Of a stretch of DNA of 33,322 bases, positions 14,978-22,979 are shown in pieces. Within the stretch, counting starts at the first letter, position 1. Every line of letters begins with the position of its first letter. The notes under the pieces were generated by a model that was given only the letters and a program-made list of their open reading frames with translations, did not search any database and had not been told where the DNA came from. Source of the stretch: Litoreibacter sp. (GTDB lineage: Bacteria > Pseudomonadota > Alphaproteobacteria > Rhodobacterales > Rhodobacteraceae); the NCBI GenBank assembly GCA_026710325.1, contig JAPORH010000203.1, positions 1-33,322 of the forward strand, given 5' to 3'. Made by a program: the position numbers and the translations under genes.

Positions 14978-15450
14978 TGAAACTCGCCCGGGCGATCCAT
15001 TTCGACGAAAGCGACATGCGCATCTTTGCAAGCCCCGCGAGGACGGGCGAGTGGTGCATCTCCGGCGGGTTCGAGTTTTCCGACTGGACCGAGGGGGACC
15101 TGACCGGCAAGGCACGCCAGGCTTTTTCCAATGGCTGGTTCGGATTGGAGACCGGGGGCCGCGTCACCTTCGTCGCCGTCACCGCGCTAGAGCCGGGAGA
15201 GCTGGAGACACTGACCAGCCTTCTCGCCCAGCACTTTGTGACCTATTACGGTGCCCCATCGGTCGAAGCCGCCATACCCGTGGCCGAAGAAGAACTGCGC
15301 CAGATGGTGGCGCTCTGCGACGATCATGACCCCAACACGCTTTTGACTGTCGCCCGCGAGCTGACCGAGGCCGGTGTGCGCGAAGCCTACCGCGTGATCG
15401 AGGCGCAGAGCGCGGGGCTCGATCAGTTTGCGATCCACGTTGACGAGTGA
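14977..15450 (+). CDS. DUF6505-like soluble protein
   Basis: This 157-residue cytoplasmic protein starts ATGAAACTCGC at 14977, overlapping the previous stop by one base (TGATG), with GGAGGA upstream. It begins MKLARAIHFDESDMRIFASP with an early WCISGGFEF block, followed by an acidic helical second half. I recall this type as DUF6505 and as a constant companion of the ligase-like gene and mrp, but the family name is from memory. No catalytic motif is evident. It is the last gene of the rightward accessory unit; the next gene, tupA, converges on it 32 bases later. Confidence 0.65.
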   Translation: MKLARAIHFDESDMRIFASPARTGEWCISGGFEFSDWTEGDLTGKARQAFSNGWFGLETGGRVTFVAVTALEPGELETLTSLLAQHFVTYYGAPSVEAAIPVAEEELRQMVALCDDHDPNTLLTVARELTEAGVREAYRVIEAQSAGLDQFAIHVDE

Positions 15451-15482
15451 AGGGCGAGCCACACCAGCGCTAACGTTAGAAA

Positions 15483-16286
15483 CTACTCTTTAGTGACCGC
15501 GTTAAACACAAACAATGTTTCGCCCGCGAGCTGGTAGCTATCAATCAACTCACCTGCGCGAGTCGAGGCAAGCCACTCCTCAAGCTTCGCGGACAACTCC
15601 GCCTTCACATGTCCATGCACCTCCGGGTTCACCGCCAAATAGGCATATTGGTTGAACAAAACCGGGTCTCCTGCATAAAGCAGCGAAAGATCGCCCTTAT
15701 TGCCAAAATTCAGCCAGCTGGCACGGTCCGACAGGATGTAGCCGCCGAGGCCCACGGCGGTGTTCAGCGCGGCACCCATGCCCGCGCCGACCTCATTGTA
15801 CCAACCTGCCGCCGGCACGCCACCCGCGCTTTCCCAAAGGCTCACCTCTTTCTTATGGGTCCCGCTATCATCGCCCCGGCTGACAAACCGTGCCTCGGCG
15901 GCGGCAATCCGGCTCAAGGCCTCAGCTGCACTGCTCGCGTCCGCAACGCCTGCCGGGTCCGCCGCAGGGCCGATGACCACGAAATCATTATACATGATCT
16001 CCCGCCGATGCGTGGCAAAGCCGTCGGCCACAAATGCCTCCTCCGCCGCGCGGGAATGCACGAGGATCGCGTCGACATCGCCCGCGCGCCCCAATCGCAG
16101 TGCTTGGCCCGTGCCTACGACTAGCAATTGCACCTCCAGATCGAGATCCGCTTCTATCTCCGGCAACAGCACATCCGCCAACCCGGAATTGTGAAAAGAG
16201 GTCGTCACCGCCATGCGCATGCTGTCCGCCGCCTGCGCGCCACTTGCCAAGACAAATCCCAAAACCACCAGCAACCGCATCATCAT
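15483..16286 (-). CDS. tupA: Tungstate ABC transporter, substrate-binding protein
   Basis: This 267-residue periplasmic protein has a signal peptide (to about AQA, residue 19). It shows the TupA signatures: TTS at 28-30 (AVTTSFHNSGL), DAILVHSR, and SRGDDSGTHKKE at 136-147, the residues that coordinate tungstate in characterised TupA proteins. TupA has very high affinity and prefers tungstate to molybdate. It is the last gene of tupB-tupC-tupA, its ATG overlapping the tupC stop. Presence beside fdhA suggests supply of tungsten to the FDH cofactor. Confidence 0.92.
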   Translation of the reverse strand: MMMRLLVVLGFVLASGAQAADSMRMAVTTSFHNSGLADVLLPEIEADLDLEVQLLVVGTGQALRLGRAGDVDAILVHSRAAEEAFVADGFATHRREIMYNDFVVIGPAADPAGVADASSAAEALSRIAAAEARFVSRGDDSGTHKKEVSLWESAGGVPAAGWYNEVGAGMGAALNTAVGLGGYILSDRASWLNFGNKGDLSLLYAGDPVLFNQYAYLAVNPEVHGHVKAELSAKLEEWLASTRAGELIDSYQLAGETLFVFNAVTKE

Positions 16287-16996
16287 TCTACGATATCTCC
16301 TTTCAAAAAGGCCCGCGCTTCCGCCGTCTCGGGCGCGTCAAAAAACCGATGCGCCGGGCCTGTTTCATGCACCCGGCCGTGCAACATGAACACCACGCGG
16401 GAGGCCAGCCTGCGCGCCTGCCCCATGTCATGAGTAGCCAGCACCACGCGCGTGCCGCCTTCGACCGCGTCGCTTAAGATTGCTTCAATTTCCCGCGTCG
16501 CGCGCCCGTCAAGTGACGCGCTCGGCTCGTCCAGAAAGACCAGCTCTGGCTCCACGATCAACGCGCGGGCAATGGCAAGCTTTTGCTGCTCGCCGCCAGA
16601 AAGCACGCTGGCGGGCCGGTCGATCATCTCGGCCAGCCCGACCCGATCCGCCCAACCTTCCGCAAGACCGCGTGCCTCGGCCCGCGCAACCCCGCGCAAG
16701 GTCAAGGGGTAAGCCAGGTTCTCGCCCACGGTTCGGCGTAACATCACAGGTCTTTGGAACACGAAGGCCTGCGCGTTGCGTGCAGCAGCCGTTCCGCAAG
16801 CCCACGAAATCTCACCTTCATGCAGCCGCGCAATGCCGTGAAGCAGCCGCAAGAGCGTTGTTTTGCCCGAGCCGTTGGGACCCAAAACAACCTGCGTGCC
16901 CTGCCCGTCCCAGTCAAAATCCACAGGACCGACCAGCCGTTTGCCGCGCCTGCGCGTTGCAGCACCGGTCACGCTCAAAGGAAACAGACCGCTCAC
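16283..16996 (-). CDS. tupC: Tungstate ABC transporter, ATP-binding protein
   Basis: The protein has 237 residues from GTG 16996. The frame is open further upstream, but that part lies inside tupB and codes a nonsense basic peptide; the GTGA overlap with the tupB stop and GGGAGGGG upstream set the start. Motifs: Walker A GPNGSGKTT, signature LSGGEQQK, Walker B LVFLDEPSASLD and switch His in LATHD. It energises uptake of tungstate bound by TupA. Confidence 0.92.
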   Translation of the reverse strand: MSGLFPLSVTGAATRRRGKRLVGPVDFDWDGQGTQVVLGPNGSGKTTLLRLLHGIARLHEGEISWACGTAAARNAQAFVFQRPVMLRRTVGENLAYPLTLRGVARAEARGLAEGWADRVGLAEMIDRPASVLSGGEQQKLAIARALIVEPELVFLDEPSASLDGRATREIEAILSDAVEGGTRVVLATHDMGQARRLASRVVFMLHGRVHETGPAHRFFDAPETAEARAFLKGDIVE

Positions 16997-17697
16997 CAGC
17001 GCCCCTCCCGTTCGGTCTGGCCAAGCCAGTGAATAAGCAGGTTCACCAAAATGGTCAGCGCGATCAGCACAAAGCCAAGCGCGAGCGCTAGTGCGAACTC
17101 CCCTTTGCCGGTCTCGAGCGCAATCGCGGTAGTGAGCACTCGGGTGACATGGTCGATATTGCCGCCGACGATCATGATCGCGCCGACCTCCCCGATCCCG
17201 CGCCCAAAGCCTGCGAGAGCCGCCGTCAACAGCGCGCGCCGCGCGTCCCAAAGAAGCGTTCTAACCTTCTGACTTTGCGTAACATTCATCGAGATCAGCA
17301 GGTCGTGATACTCCGCCCATAGCTCGCGCAAAGACTGGTGCGCGATCGAGGCCATGAGCGGCACAATGACTATCATCTGGGCGATGATCATGGCGGTCGG
17401 CGTGAAGAGCAGTCCAAACACGCCAAACGGGCCGGAGCGGGACAACATCACATACACCACCAGCCCGACGACGACCGGCGGCAGCCCCATCAAGGCGTTC
17501 AAAACCGCGATCACGCTACGTCGCCAGCGGAACCGCCGCACGGCCAAGAGCGCTGCCAAAGGCATCGCAATCACGCAGCCAAGGGCCAACGCCGTAAGGG
17601 TTACGCTGAGAGAGCGCAGCGCAATCTCCGCAAGCTCTGCGTCAAGCGTCACCACCAGCCAGAATGCCTGGGACAGTCCCTGCCATAGATCGACCAA
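16993..17697 (-). CDS. tupB: Tungstate ABC transporter, permease
   Basis: This 234-residue membrane protein has five or six helices, for example SLSVTLTALALGCVIAMPLA near the start. The family's EAA-like loop reads ELWAEYHDLLISMN and is followed by FGRGIGEVGAIMIVGGN, typical of TupB. I chose TTG 17697 because GGGGAGGAGG lies seven bases upstream; the frame extends to a TTG at 17724 that has no ribosome site. It is the first gene of the tup operon, 138 bases after the kinase stop. The gap carries three hairpins. Confidence 0.9.
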   Translation of the reverse strand: MVDLWQGLSQAFWLVVTLDAELAEIALRSLSVTLTALALGCVIAMPLAALLAVRRFRWRRSVIAVLNALMGLPPVVVGLVVYVMLSRSGPFGVFGLLFTPTAMIIAQMIVIVPLMASIAHQSLRELWAEYHDLLISMNVTQSQKVRTLLWDARRALLTAALAGFGRGIGEVGAIMIVGGNIDHVTRVLTTAIALETGKGEFALALALGFVLIALTILVNLLIHWLGQTEREGRW

Positions 17698-17745
17698 GGC
17701 CGATCCTCCTCCCCTTTGTTTCAAGGAAAACTGGCAGGTTTCAAA

Positions 17746-17759
17746 GGCTGGTGCCAGCC
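17746..17759. repeat. Hairpin GGCTGG-TG-CCAGCC upstream of tupB
   Basis: Perfect six-base arms with a two-base centre, followed on the + strand by CGTTTTT. It resembles a terminator on the + strand, but no gene ends there. On the - strand it sits in the tup leader. Confidence 0.4.
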
Positions 17760-17815
17760 CGTTTTTGGTAGCCCTGCCATTCTGTCCGAAAGAAGTCTAT
17801 CGCCGCGCAGCGATG

Positions 17816-17830
17816 CGGTCAGAATGACCG
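17816..17830 (-). terminator. Stem-loop directly after the kinase gene
   Basis: CGGTCA (17816-17821) and TGACCG (17825-17830) close a GAA/TTC loop five bases after the kinase stop. A second weaker stem (ATCGC/GCGAT) follows. No U-run is present, so it may be a weak or Rho-assisted end, or an attenuator ahead of tupB. Confidence 0.35.
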
Positions 17831-17835
17831 TCGGG

Positions 17836-19803
17836 CTACTCCGCCGCGGCCTCAGCCAGCGCGGAAGGCAACCAAACGGTAAACTCGGCCCCGCCTACGT
17901 CGCGATTGCGCGCCGTAATTTGACCCTCCGCGCGCTGCACCAATGCTTGTGAGATGGACAAACCAAGCCCGGTCCCCTCCGCTTGTTTGGTGGTGAAGAA
18001 CGGGTCAAAGACATGGGCGAGCTTTTCGTCTTCAATGCCCGGGCCGGTATCGGCCACAACCAACGCAACACCTGCAACGCCGTCGCGCGGCTCAGGCGTC
18101 AAGCGCAGTTCGAGTCGCCCCTCATTTTCCATCGAATGAACGGCATTCGTAATCAGATTGACTACCACCTGTTGCAACTCCCCTGCGTCGGCCTTGACAA
18201 AAGGAGTGGAGGAAAGGTCGCACAAAACCTCGATCTGCTTTTTCGAGAGAAGGTGATCAACAAGCACCAACCCGTCCTCTACCACCGGTGCGAGCGATAT
18301 CGTCTTTTCGTATCCCGCAAACTCGCTCGGACGCGCAAATTGCAAGAGTTTACCGACGATGGCCCGGATCCGTGACACCTGACCGTCAACAAGGTCAAGC
18401 TCGGTCTCAACCTCACCAGCCGCATCGCCCAGAGTCTCCCGCACCACATCTACATTGCCCTGGATCACCGCGACCGGGTTGTTGATCTCATGCGCAACAC
18501 CGGCCGTGATCTCCCCGATCGAGGCCAACTTTTCGCGCATTACCAATTGTTTATATGTATCCTCGAGCTTGGCATTGGCATCACGCAATTCGGCGGTGCG
18601 TTGTTCGACCCGCACGTTCAGCTCATCCGCGTAGTCGCGTAGTTTCTGGTCGCGGTCTTCTAGCTGGTCCAACAAATCATCCAGGTGCGTGGCCACCTGC
18701 CCGATCTCATCCTCGCGGCCCACCTCGCCGTGGCGGGCTGAGAACTCACCAGCACCCACGCGTTGCATCGTCTGGGTCATACGTTCCAAAGGTGCAAAAA
18801 CGCCGCGCGCCATCAGGAAAAACACCGGAACCGACAAGGCCAAAACCCCGGCGACCGCAGCGATCATCCACAAAATGGCCTCTTGTTTGGCATTGGCGAA
18901 GGGCGCTTCGAGGAAGCCGACATAGAGCATGCCGACCCGGTCGCCAAAACTGTCGACAATTGGCAAATAGCCCGAAATATACCAGTCATTGACCACGAAA
19001 GCACGGTTCAGCCAGGTTGTGCCCTCCCCCAGAACGGCCTGACGCACCACGGCGGACACCCGGGTGCCAAGCGCGCGCACATCCTCAAAGAGCCGCACAT
19101 TGGTAGACACTCGGACGTCCTCGAGAAACAGCGTCGCCGTGCCCTGTAACTCGCCCCCGGTCACCGCGTTGAGGTAGACCAGCGCGTTGATCGTGTCGAT
19201 AAAATCAAGGTTGCGGTTCAGCAATATGCCGCCCACCAGGACGCCCTCCTGCCCAGACACGCGCACGGGAGAGGCCGCATGCACGACCATACCGCGATCT
19301 TCAACCGTCCTGTCTGTCGGAACGGCAGCTTCGGTCTCCAACAGCGGGATCGCGGCGCGCGCGGCCAACGCTTCGTCAAGCGCCGTCAGATCAGCGGTGC
19401 TGAAAATATCCAGCTCGGTCGCGGGCTCGCCCGCCAGACCACGGCGGATAACGGGCCATTCCGCGGCGGCGGAAGCTGCTGACGACGCCGGAAGATAGTA
19501 TATAAAATCAAGGTTGAGCGCCGCGCGCCTTTCGTCAAAGAAAGCCTCCCGCGCGGCCGCCCCGCTCGACAAAGCCTCCGAAAACGCCAAAGACTCCGCA
19601 ACGCCGTTCAGCTCATCCCCGGTTCCCGCGATGATGCGTGCCAGGTATTGCTCGGCGATGCGCAGATCGGACTCAACTTTCGCGATCAGCAGCGCATCGT
19701 AATCCGCCGTCCAACGCGTCATGCCCAAGAACAACAACGCGGGCAGTAGCAGCACCAAAGGTGCTATCGCCAATACCAGTAGTCGCAGTCGAACCGATCG
19801 CAA
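17836..19803 (-). CDS. Membrane sensor histidine kinase (Cache-HAMP-HisKA-HATPase)
   Basis: The protein has 655 residues from TTG 19803, chosen because GGAGGG precedes it and the first residues then lead into the membrane helix; the open frame reaches 19875. Helices at about 7-28 and 308-333 bracket a 280-residue periplasmic sensor of the double-Cache kind. A HAMP domain and coiled coil follow. The H-box is GVAHEINNP with His438, the N-box NLITNAVHS is near 549, and DTGPG and GTGLGLS lie near 585 and 610. It should sense a periplasmic ligand and phosphorylate a response regulator; the NtrC-type regulator at 132-1496 is the only one in the window. The ligand might be formate or an oxyanion, but the sequence does not say. 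Confidence 0.92.
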   Translation of the reverse strand: MRSVRLRLLVLAIAPLVLLLPALLFLGMTRWTADYDALLIAKVESDLRIAEQYLARIIAGTGDELNGVAESLAFSEALSSGAAAREAFFDERRAALNLDFIYYLPASSAASAAAEWPVIRRGLAGEPATELDIFSTADLTALDEALAARAAIPLLETEAAVPTDRTVEDRGMVVHAASPVRVSGQEGVLVGGILLNRNLDFIDTINALVYLNAVTGGELQGTATLFLEDVRVSTNVRLFEDVRALGTRVSAVVRQAVLGEGTTWLNRAFVVNDWYISGYLPIVDSFGDRVGMLYVGFLEAPFANAKQEAILWMIAAVAGVLALSVPVFFLMARGVFAPLERMTQTMQRVGAGEFSARHGEVGREDEIGQVATHLDDLLDQLEDRDQKLRDYADELNVRVEQRTAELRDANAKLEDTYKQLVMREKLASIGEITAGVAHEINNPVAVIQGNVDVVRETLGDAAGEVETELDLVDGQVSRIRAIVGKLLQFARPSEFAGYEKTISLAPVVEDGLVLVDHLLSKKQIEVLCDLSSTPFVKADAGELQQVVVNLITNAVHSMENEGRLELRLTPEPRDGVAGVALVVADTGPGIEDEKLAHVFDPFFTTKQAEGTGLGLSISQALVQRAEGQITARNRDVGGAEFTVWLPSALAEAAAE

Positions 19804-19928
19804 GTTTCCCTCCACTTGGCATAAGACTATCCGCCTGCGCTGAAATTCCAAAGCGGCGAATCTCACTCTTGCCAAATCCGGTAAGGCGGCATCACATTTG
19901 CCCTAGAACACGGAAGGGCGCATCCCAA

Positions 19929-20453
19929 ATGGACGTACAGATAGAGATTTGCCAATCGCTGCCCGACCGGGATGGCTTGAACAGCCTGTTGTCGAAATAC
20001 TACCAAACCATCGTGACCCGGATGGCTCAGATAGGGTTCGAAGTCCCGCCTGAAGCGCCCGAAAGCGCGCTGTCTGAATTCTGGAGCAACGCGGATGGCT
20101 ATCTACCACCCTCGGGCTGCCTGGTCGTGGCACAGTTGCCGGACGGCGAGCTGGTCGGCTGCGGCATGCTCAAAAAGCTGGACCCGCAGACGGGCGAACT
20201 CAAACGCCTCTTTGTGAAGGACAAAATGCGCGGCACCGGCACAGGCAAAAAACTGGTCGAAGCGCGGGAGCGCGCAGCCAAAGAAATGGGACTGACCCGG
20301 TTGGTTGCCGACACGTTGACCTCAAATATCGAGATGCGCAACCTTTACCCCAAGCTGGGGTTTCGACAGGTCGAGGACCCGATAGAAACGACGACTTACC
20401 AAGACCAACCCATGCTCCGCCCCCATCTACACTACTTTGAAAAAGACATCTGA
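19929..20453 (+). CDS. GNAT-family N-acetyltransferase
   Basis: The protein has 174 residues from ATG 19929, divergent from the kinase (125-base gap). The acetyl-CoA fold is clear: ELVGCGMLKKL (beta 2-3), ELKRLFVKDKMRGTGTGKKLVEA (beta 4 and the Q/RxxGxG/A pyrophosphate loop), and LVADTL...MRNLYPKLGFRQVE. The substrate is unknown. Eight bases separate it from the dioxygenase gene, so the two are probably cotranscribed. An upstream extension of the frame lacks support. Confidence 0.9.
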   Translation: MDVQIEICQSLPDRDGLNSLLSKYYQTIVTRMAQIGFEVPPEAPESALSEFWSNADGYLPPSGCLVVAQLPDGELVGCGMLKKLDPQTGELKRLFVKDKMRGTGTGKKLVEARERAAKEMGLTRLVADTLTSNIEMRNLYPKLGFRQVEDPIETTTYQDQPMLRPHLHYFEKDI

Positions 20454-20461
20454 GACCTGCC

Positions 20462-21259
20462 ATGCCTCACGCCCTACTTACCCAAGCCGACATCGAGACG
20501 TTTCAACGCGATGGCGTTGTTCTGATCAAAGGACTGTTTGCGGATTGGGTTGACCTGATCCGCGACGGGATCGCCCAGAACATGGAGGCCCCCGGCCCCC
20601 ACGCCGCCGAAAACCTCAAAGAAGGGGAGCAAGGCCGCTTCTTTGACGATTACTGCAATTGGCAGCGCATTGCTTCTTTTGAAAAGGTGATCCGGAACAG
20701 CGAGGCTGCGGCTGTTGCGGCTGACTTAATGAGCTCCAAGTCAGTGCAGCTGTTCCATGACCACATTCTGGTCAAGGAGCCCGGCACCTCAAAACCCACG
20801 CCTTGGCATTCCGACGGGCCTTACTATTTCACGGCCGGCCAACAAAATGTCAGCTTCTGGGCCCCTGTCGATCCGGTCCGCGAGGCGTCTTTGCGCTGCG
20901 TTGCAGGCTCCCATCTTTGGCCAAAGCCCGTATTGCCGACCCGGTGGCTTGCGGAGACCTCCTTCTACCCCAACGAGGAGGACTACATGCCGGTGCCGGA
21001 CCCGGATTCCGAAGGTATGGATATTCGGGAGTTTGAGATGGAGCCTGGCGATGCCGTCGCCTTCAATTTCAACATTCTGCACGGCGCGCGCGGCAATGAG
21101 GCGGCGGCGCGCAGGCGGGCGTTCTCGCTCAGGCTGGTCGGCGATGACGCCCTCTATACCGAGCGCCCCGGCCCGACCTCCCCGCCCTTTCCGGGGCACG
21201 GCATGAAAGAAGGAGATCGGCTGCGCGAGGACTGGTTCCCCGTGATCTATCAGCGGTAA
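20462..21259 (+). CDS. Phytanoyl-CoA dioxygenase (PhyH)-family Fe(II)/2-oxoglutarate oxygenase
   Basis: This 265-residue soluble enzyme has the PhyH fold. Iron ligands are H116 and D118 (PWHSDGPYYF) and H207 (NFNILHGARGN), with an Arg-rich stretch after it for 2-oxoglutarate. Such enzymes hydroxylate diverse small substrates, such as ectoine, fatty acyl-CoA or phosphonates; the substrate here cannot be read from the sequence. It follows the GNAT gene, and its 3' end overlaps the convergent CIA30-like gene by ten bases. Confidence 0.9.
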   Translation: MPHALLTQADIETFQRDGVVLIKGLFADWVDLIRDGIAQNMEAPGPHAAENLKEGEQGRFFDDYCNWQRIASFEKVIRNSEAAAVAADLMSSKSVQLFHDHILVKEPGTSKPTPWHSDGPYYFTAGQQNVSFWAPVDPVREASLRCVAGSHLWPKPVLPTRWLAETSFYPNEEDYMPVPDPDSEGMDIREFEMEPGDAVAFNFNILHGARGNEAAARRRAFSLRLVGDDALYTERPGPTSPPFPGHGMKEGDRLREDWFPVIYQR

Positions 21260-21762
21260 AGCGCAATCCCTGCGACAGACACATCGGCCTGAAACTCTCG
21301 ACCAATTGCCACGATCCCGATCCGCGTGACGCGGTCGAGGTTTAACGGAATATCTGTCCGGTGCATCTCGAAACTGGTAAAAGGAAGATCATAACTCTGC
21401 CACCCTGGCCCCACGATAATTTCGGTCCGATAGCTGTGCCACGGCCGCGCAAGGTCGGACGTCCGCAGCCGGATGTCATAGGCCTCGCCATTCCCAGCGA
21501 GCTCCAATCGGACACCGGTCCATTCAGGTGCATCCGGAACGACAATATCGGTCGCCATCTGAACGAAGCCACCGTTGTTCTCCAGCGACACGTCGCCCGT
21601 CAGCCGCGAAGCCTCTTGGCCGTCCAAAAGCAGCGTGCGCACCGCGCCAGTGGACACGCCGCCCATCACCGTGTCGGCTACAAATTCCCACTCCGTTTCC
21701 AGCGCGCGTTCCTCAGCCATCGCAGTCCCGCATGTGATCAAAAGCGCCAAAAGCCATCTCAT
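21250..21762 (-). CDS. CIA30-domain periplasmic protein coupled to puuD
   Basis: The protein has 170 residues from ATG 21762, which overlaps the puuD stop (ATGA). A signal peptide (MRWLLALLITCGTAMA) is followed by one CIA30/NDUFAF1-like beta-sandwich: WEFVADTVMGGVSTG, L.G.VSLENNGGFVQMA, GVRLELAGNGEAYDIRLRTSD and WQSYDLPFTSF. This domain is best known from complex I assembly factor NDUFAF1. Here it is exported and tied to the urate hydroxylase, so it may help assemble PuuD or its heme domain. That role is inference. Confidence 0.82.
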   Translation of the reverse strand: MRWLLALLITCGTAMAEERALETEWEFVADTVMGGVSTGAVRTLLLDGQEASRLTGDVSLENNGGFVQMATDIVVPDAPEWTGVRLELAGNGEAYDIRLRTSDLARPWHSYRTEIIVGPGWQSYDLPFTSFEMHRTDIPLNLDRVTRIGIVAIGREFQADVSVAGIALYR

Positions 21763-22979
21763 CGCGCCGCCCGGTACCAAGCGGCCAACACCGCGCGCTC
21801 ATCGGCCCCAAGCTCGGTAATATTGGCGGGCGGCATAGCGTGGCTCACCGCCGATTGCAGATAAATCTGGCGGGCTTGCCGCGCAATGTCGCCATGGGTT
21901 TCCAGATAAACCCCCTTTGGCGCCCAATGCATACCGTCCCAAGCCGGTTCGCGCGCGTGGCACATAGAACAGCGCCCGATCACAATATCCGCGACATTCT
22001 CGAACCCTTCAGCCTCAACAAACATAAGCTCGGTCTCGGTCAAAGGCCGTGCCTCCGCCTCCTCCCAACTCTCACCGGTTCCAGCGGTTGATAGCCACGC
22101 AACCAGCAAGAACAGTATCACCGTAGCACCGATGGTCCAGCGCGGGCCCGAGCCTGAACTATGCATCGTGTTGAAGTAATGCCGGATCGTGACGCCCATC
22201 AGGAACACCATCGCCGCGATTACCCATGCATATTCCGTGGCAAATGCCAGCGGGTAATGGTTGCTCAGCATCAGGAAGATCACCGGCAAGGTGAGGTAGT
22301 TGTTATGAGTCGAGCGCAGTTTGGCGATCTTGCCGTATTTTGCATCGGGCGTCCGACCTGCCTTCAGGTCGGCAACCACGATCCTTTGGTTTGGCATGAT
22401 GATGAAAAACACGTTGGCCGACATGATCGTCGCCGTGAACGCGCCCAGATGCAGCATCGCGGCGCGGCCCGTGAAGAGCTGGTGGTACCCCCATGACATT
22501 GCGACGAGCATTACAAAAAGAAGCAACATCAATGCGGTAGGTTGCTCCCCTAATGCGGATTTGCACAGGAAATCATAGATAACCCATCCAACGGCAAGCG
22601 ATCCGGCGGAAATCAAAATCGCCTGCCACAAGGCCAAATCCGCCTTTGCTGGGTCGATCAAATACAGCTCAGCACCCGCCCAATAGACCACCATCAACAA
22701 GGCGGCCCCTGACAGCCAGGTAGAATAGCTCTCCCATTTAAACCAGGTCAGATGCTCCGGCATCGCGTCGGGTGCCACCAAGTACTTCTGGATATGGTAG
22801 AACCCCCCGCCGTGTACCTGCCATTCCTCCCCATCCGCGGGGCCCGGGATGTCGCGGTTGAGGCTCAGATCCAGTGCAATGAAATAGAAAGACGACCCGA
22901 TCCAGGCAATCGCCGTGATCACATGCAGCCAGCGGATCGCAAATTCAAACCAATCCCAAAGGATCGCAAGATCATACAT
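21759..22979 (-). CDS. puuD: Membrane urate hydroxylase with C-terminal cytochrome c domain
   Basis: This 406-residue protein of the PuuD family (urate to 5-hydroxyisourate) has an N-terminal integral membrane part with about eight helices (for example WLHVITAIAWIGSSFYFIAL), conserved His residues, and a C-terminal periplasmic cytochrome c domain with CSMCH (337-341) and an axial Met in HAMPPAN (about 382). Electrons from urate oxidation go to the respiratory chain through this heme rather than directly to oxygen. It is immediately followed by the CIA30-like gene and preceded by uraH with no gap. The starting codon abuts the uraH stop. Confidence 0.93.
   Translation of the reverse strand: MYDLAILWDWFEFAIRWLHVITAIAWIGSSFYFIALDLSLNRDIPGPADGEEWQVHGGGFYHIQKYLVAPDAMPEHLTWFKWESYSTWLSGAALLMVVYWAGAELYLIDPAKADLALWQAILISAGSLAVGWVIYDFLCKSALGEQPTALMLLLFVMLVAMSWGYHQLFTGRAAMLHLGAFTATIMSANVFFIIMPNQRIVVADLKAGRTPDAKYGKIAKLRSTHNNYLTLPVIFLMLSNHYPLAFATEYAWVIAAMVFLMGVTIRHYFNTMHSSGSGPRWTIGATVILFLLVAWLSTAGTGESWEEAEARPLTETELMFVEAEGFENVADIVIGRCSMCHAREPAWDGMHWAPKGVYLETHGDIARQARQIYLQSAVSHAMPPANITELGADERAVLAAWYRAAR

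Noticed and set aside
15470-15479. Palindrome CTAACGTTAG between the DUF6505-like gene and tupA
   Set aside because: Ten bases with no loop or U-run; too short to call a terminator or operator in a 32-base convergent gap.
16997-17251. N-terminal extension of tupC
   Set aside because: It lies antisense-free but out of frame within tupB, codes a basic nonsense peptide, and the GTGA overlap with good ribosome site marks the real start at 16996.
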